Source: Halocynthiibacter namhaensis (GTDB lineage Bacteria; Pseudomonadota; Alphaproteobacteria; Rhodobacterales; Rhodobacteraceae). Taken from it: a stretch of DNA of 62,128 nt. Below the pieces are notes generated by a model, which was not told where the DNA came from, did no database searches, and worked only from the letters and a program-made list of their open reading frames with translations. A program made the translations under genes and the position numbers. The stretch lies in assembly GCF_000812685.1 (NCBI RefSeq), contig NZ_JWIF01000017.1, forward strand, positions 1-62,128, read 5' to 3'. Of this stretch, positions 62,033 through 62,128 are shown one piece after another. Position 1 is the first letter of the stretch, and each line of letters opens with the position of its first letter.

Positions 62033-62128
62033 TTTTCTAGTTTTCTAGTTTTCTAGTTTTCTAGTTTTCTAGTTTTCTAGTTTTCTAGTTTTCTAGTTTT
62101 CTAGTTTTCTAGTTTTCTAGTTTTCTAG
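62033..62128. repeat. Octanucleotide tandem repeat (TTTTCTAG)12
   Basis: Twelve perfect copies of TTTTCTAG run from 13 bases after the terminator to the last base of the window. There are no mismatches or spacers. Because the array meets the window edge its true length is unknown. The unit contains CTAG, a tetranucleotide rare in many bacterial genomes, so the array is compositionally exceptional. It may vary in length by slippage. Confidence 0.95.

Noticed and set aside
62033-62128. CRISPR array at the window end
   Set aside because: The units are eight bases and directly adjacent with no spacers, so this is a microsatellite.

Overview
The window reads as a chromosomal segment of a marine alphaproteobacterium of the order Rhodobacterales (Roseobacter group). 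This rests on the gene families and their arrangement: an NDUFA12-MlaD-DUF2155 operon, PreTA with a RutR-type regulator, DUF983, DUF3572, accBC followed by aat, a Rhodobacterales-style Tad cluster ending in a dedicated AAA ATPase, and H-NOX beside a diguanylate cyclase. No genus can be assigned from the sequence alone. No tRNA, rRNA, CRISPR array, prophage or replication origin was seen. The window opens inside an IS3-family element and closes inside an octanucleotide tandem repeat, so both ends look like assembly breaks at repeats.

Layout. 0-1.7 kb: one end of an IS3-type element has cut off the receiver domain of a LuxO-like sigma-54 activator. 1.7-4.1 kb: nadK and glyA. 4.2-6.9 kb: a stress module (YiaAB-like protein, PspA/IM30, TetR regulator, DUF817 membrane protein) with four copies of one palindrome, TGAAC-N3-GTTCA, in its two promoter regions. 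6.9-17 kb: a complete reductive pyrimidine degradation locus. It holds a beta-ureidopropionase-type amidohydrolase, dihydropyrimidinase, an ABC importer, RutR, and dihydropyrimidine dehydrogenase PreA/PreT, with a near-consensus RutR box before the first operon and a weaker one before preT. 17-23.5 kb: housekeeping genes (accB, accC, aat, DUF2155, mlaD, NDUFA12, RidA, clpX, clpP).

23.7-31.7 kb is the most unusual stretch. It holds an H-NOX haem sensor with an altered haem-contact motif, translationally coupled to a diguanylate cyclase with an HNOBA-like sensor domain. It also holds an MttB-like methyltransferase, a HAD phosphatase, and a MarR regulator directly before a 1064-residue self-sufficient reductive dehalogenase. 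That enzyme joins a duplicated cobalamin-enzyme fold, two 4Fe-4S clusters, a flavin/NAD reductase and a 2Fe-2S ferredoxin in one chain. 31.7-47.6 kb: PleD, an ECF sigma operon (secreted EF-hand protein, sigma factor, membrane anti-sigma candidate, CpxP-like protein), DUF983, Nudix, an EamA exporter, a desaturase, an XRE regulator, copper proteins (PCuAC, DUF2946), rpmB, meaB, hrpB and gnd.

47.6-59.3 kb: a Tad (tight adherence) export cluster, cpaC, OmpA-like lipoprotein, cpaE, cpaF, tadB, tadC, tadD, TPR lipoprotein, prepilin peptidase, AAA ATPase, with a beta-hydroxyacid-dehydrogenase-like gene overlapping the last. The pilin (flp), cpaB and tadE/G are not in the window. 59.3-62.1 kb: a membrane LytTR regulator with a perfect dyad in front of it, a PaaI-type thioesterase overlapping an enoyl-CoA hydratase, a small secreted protein, and the terminal (TTTTCTAG)12 repeat.
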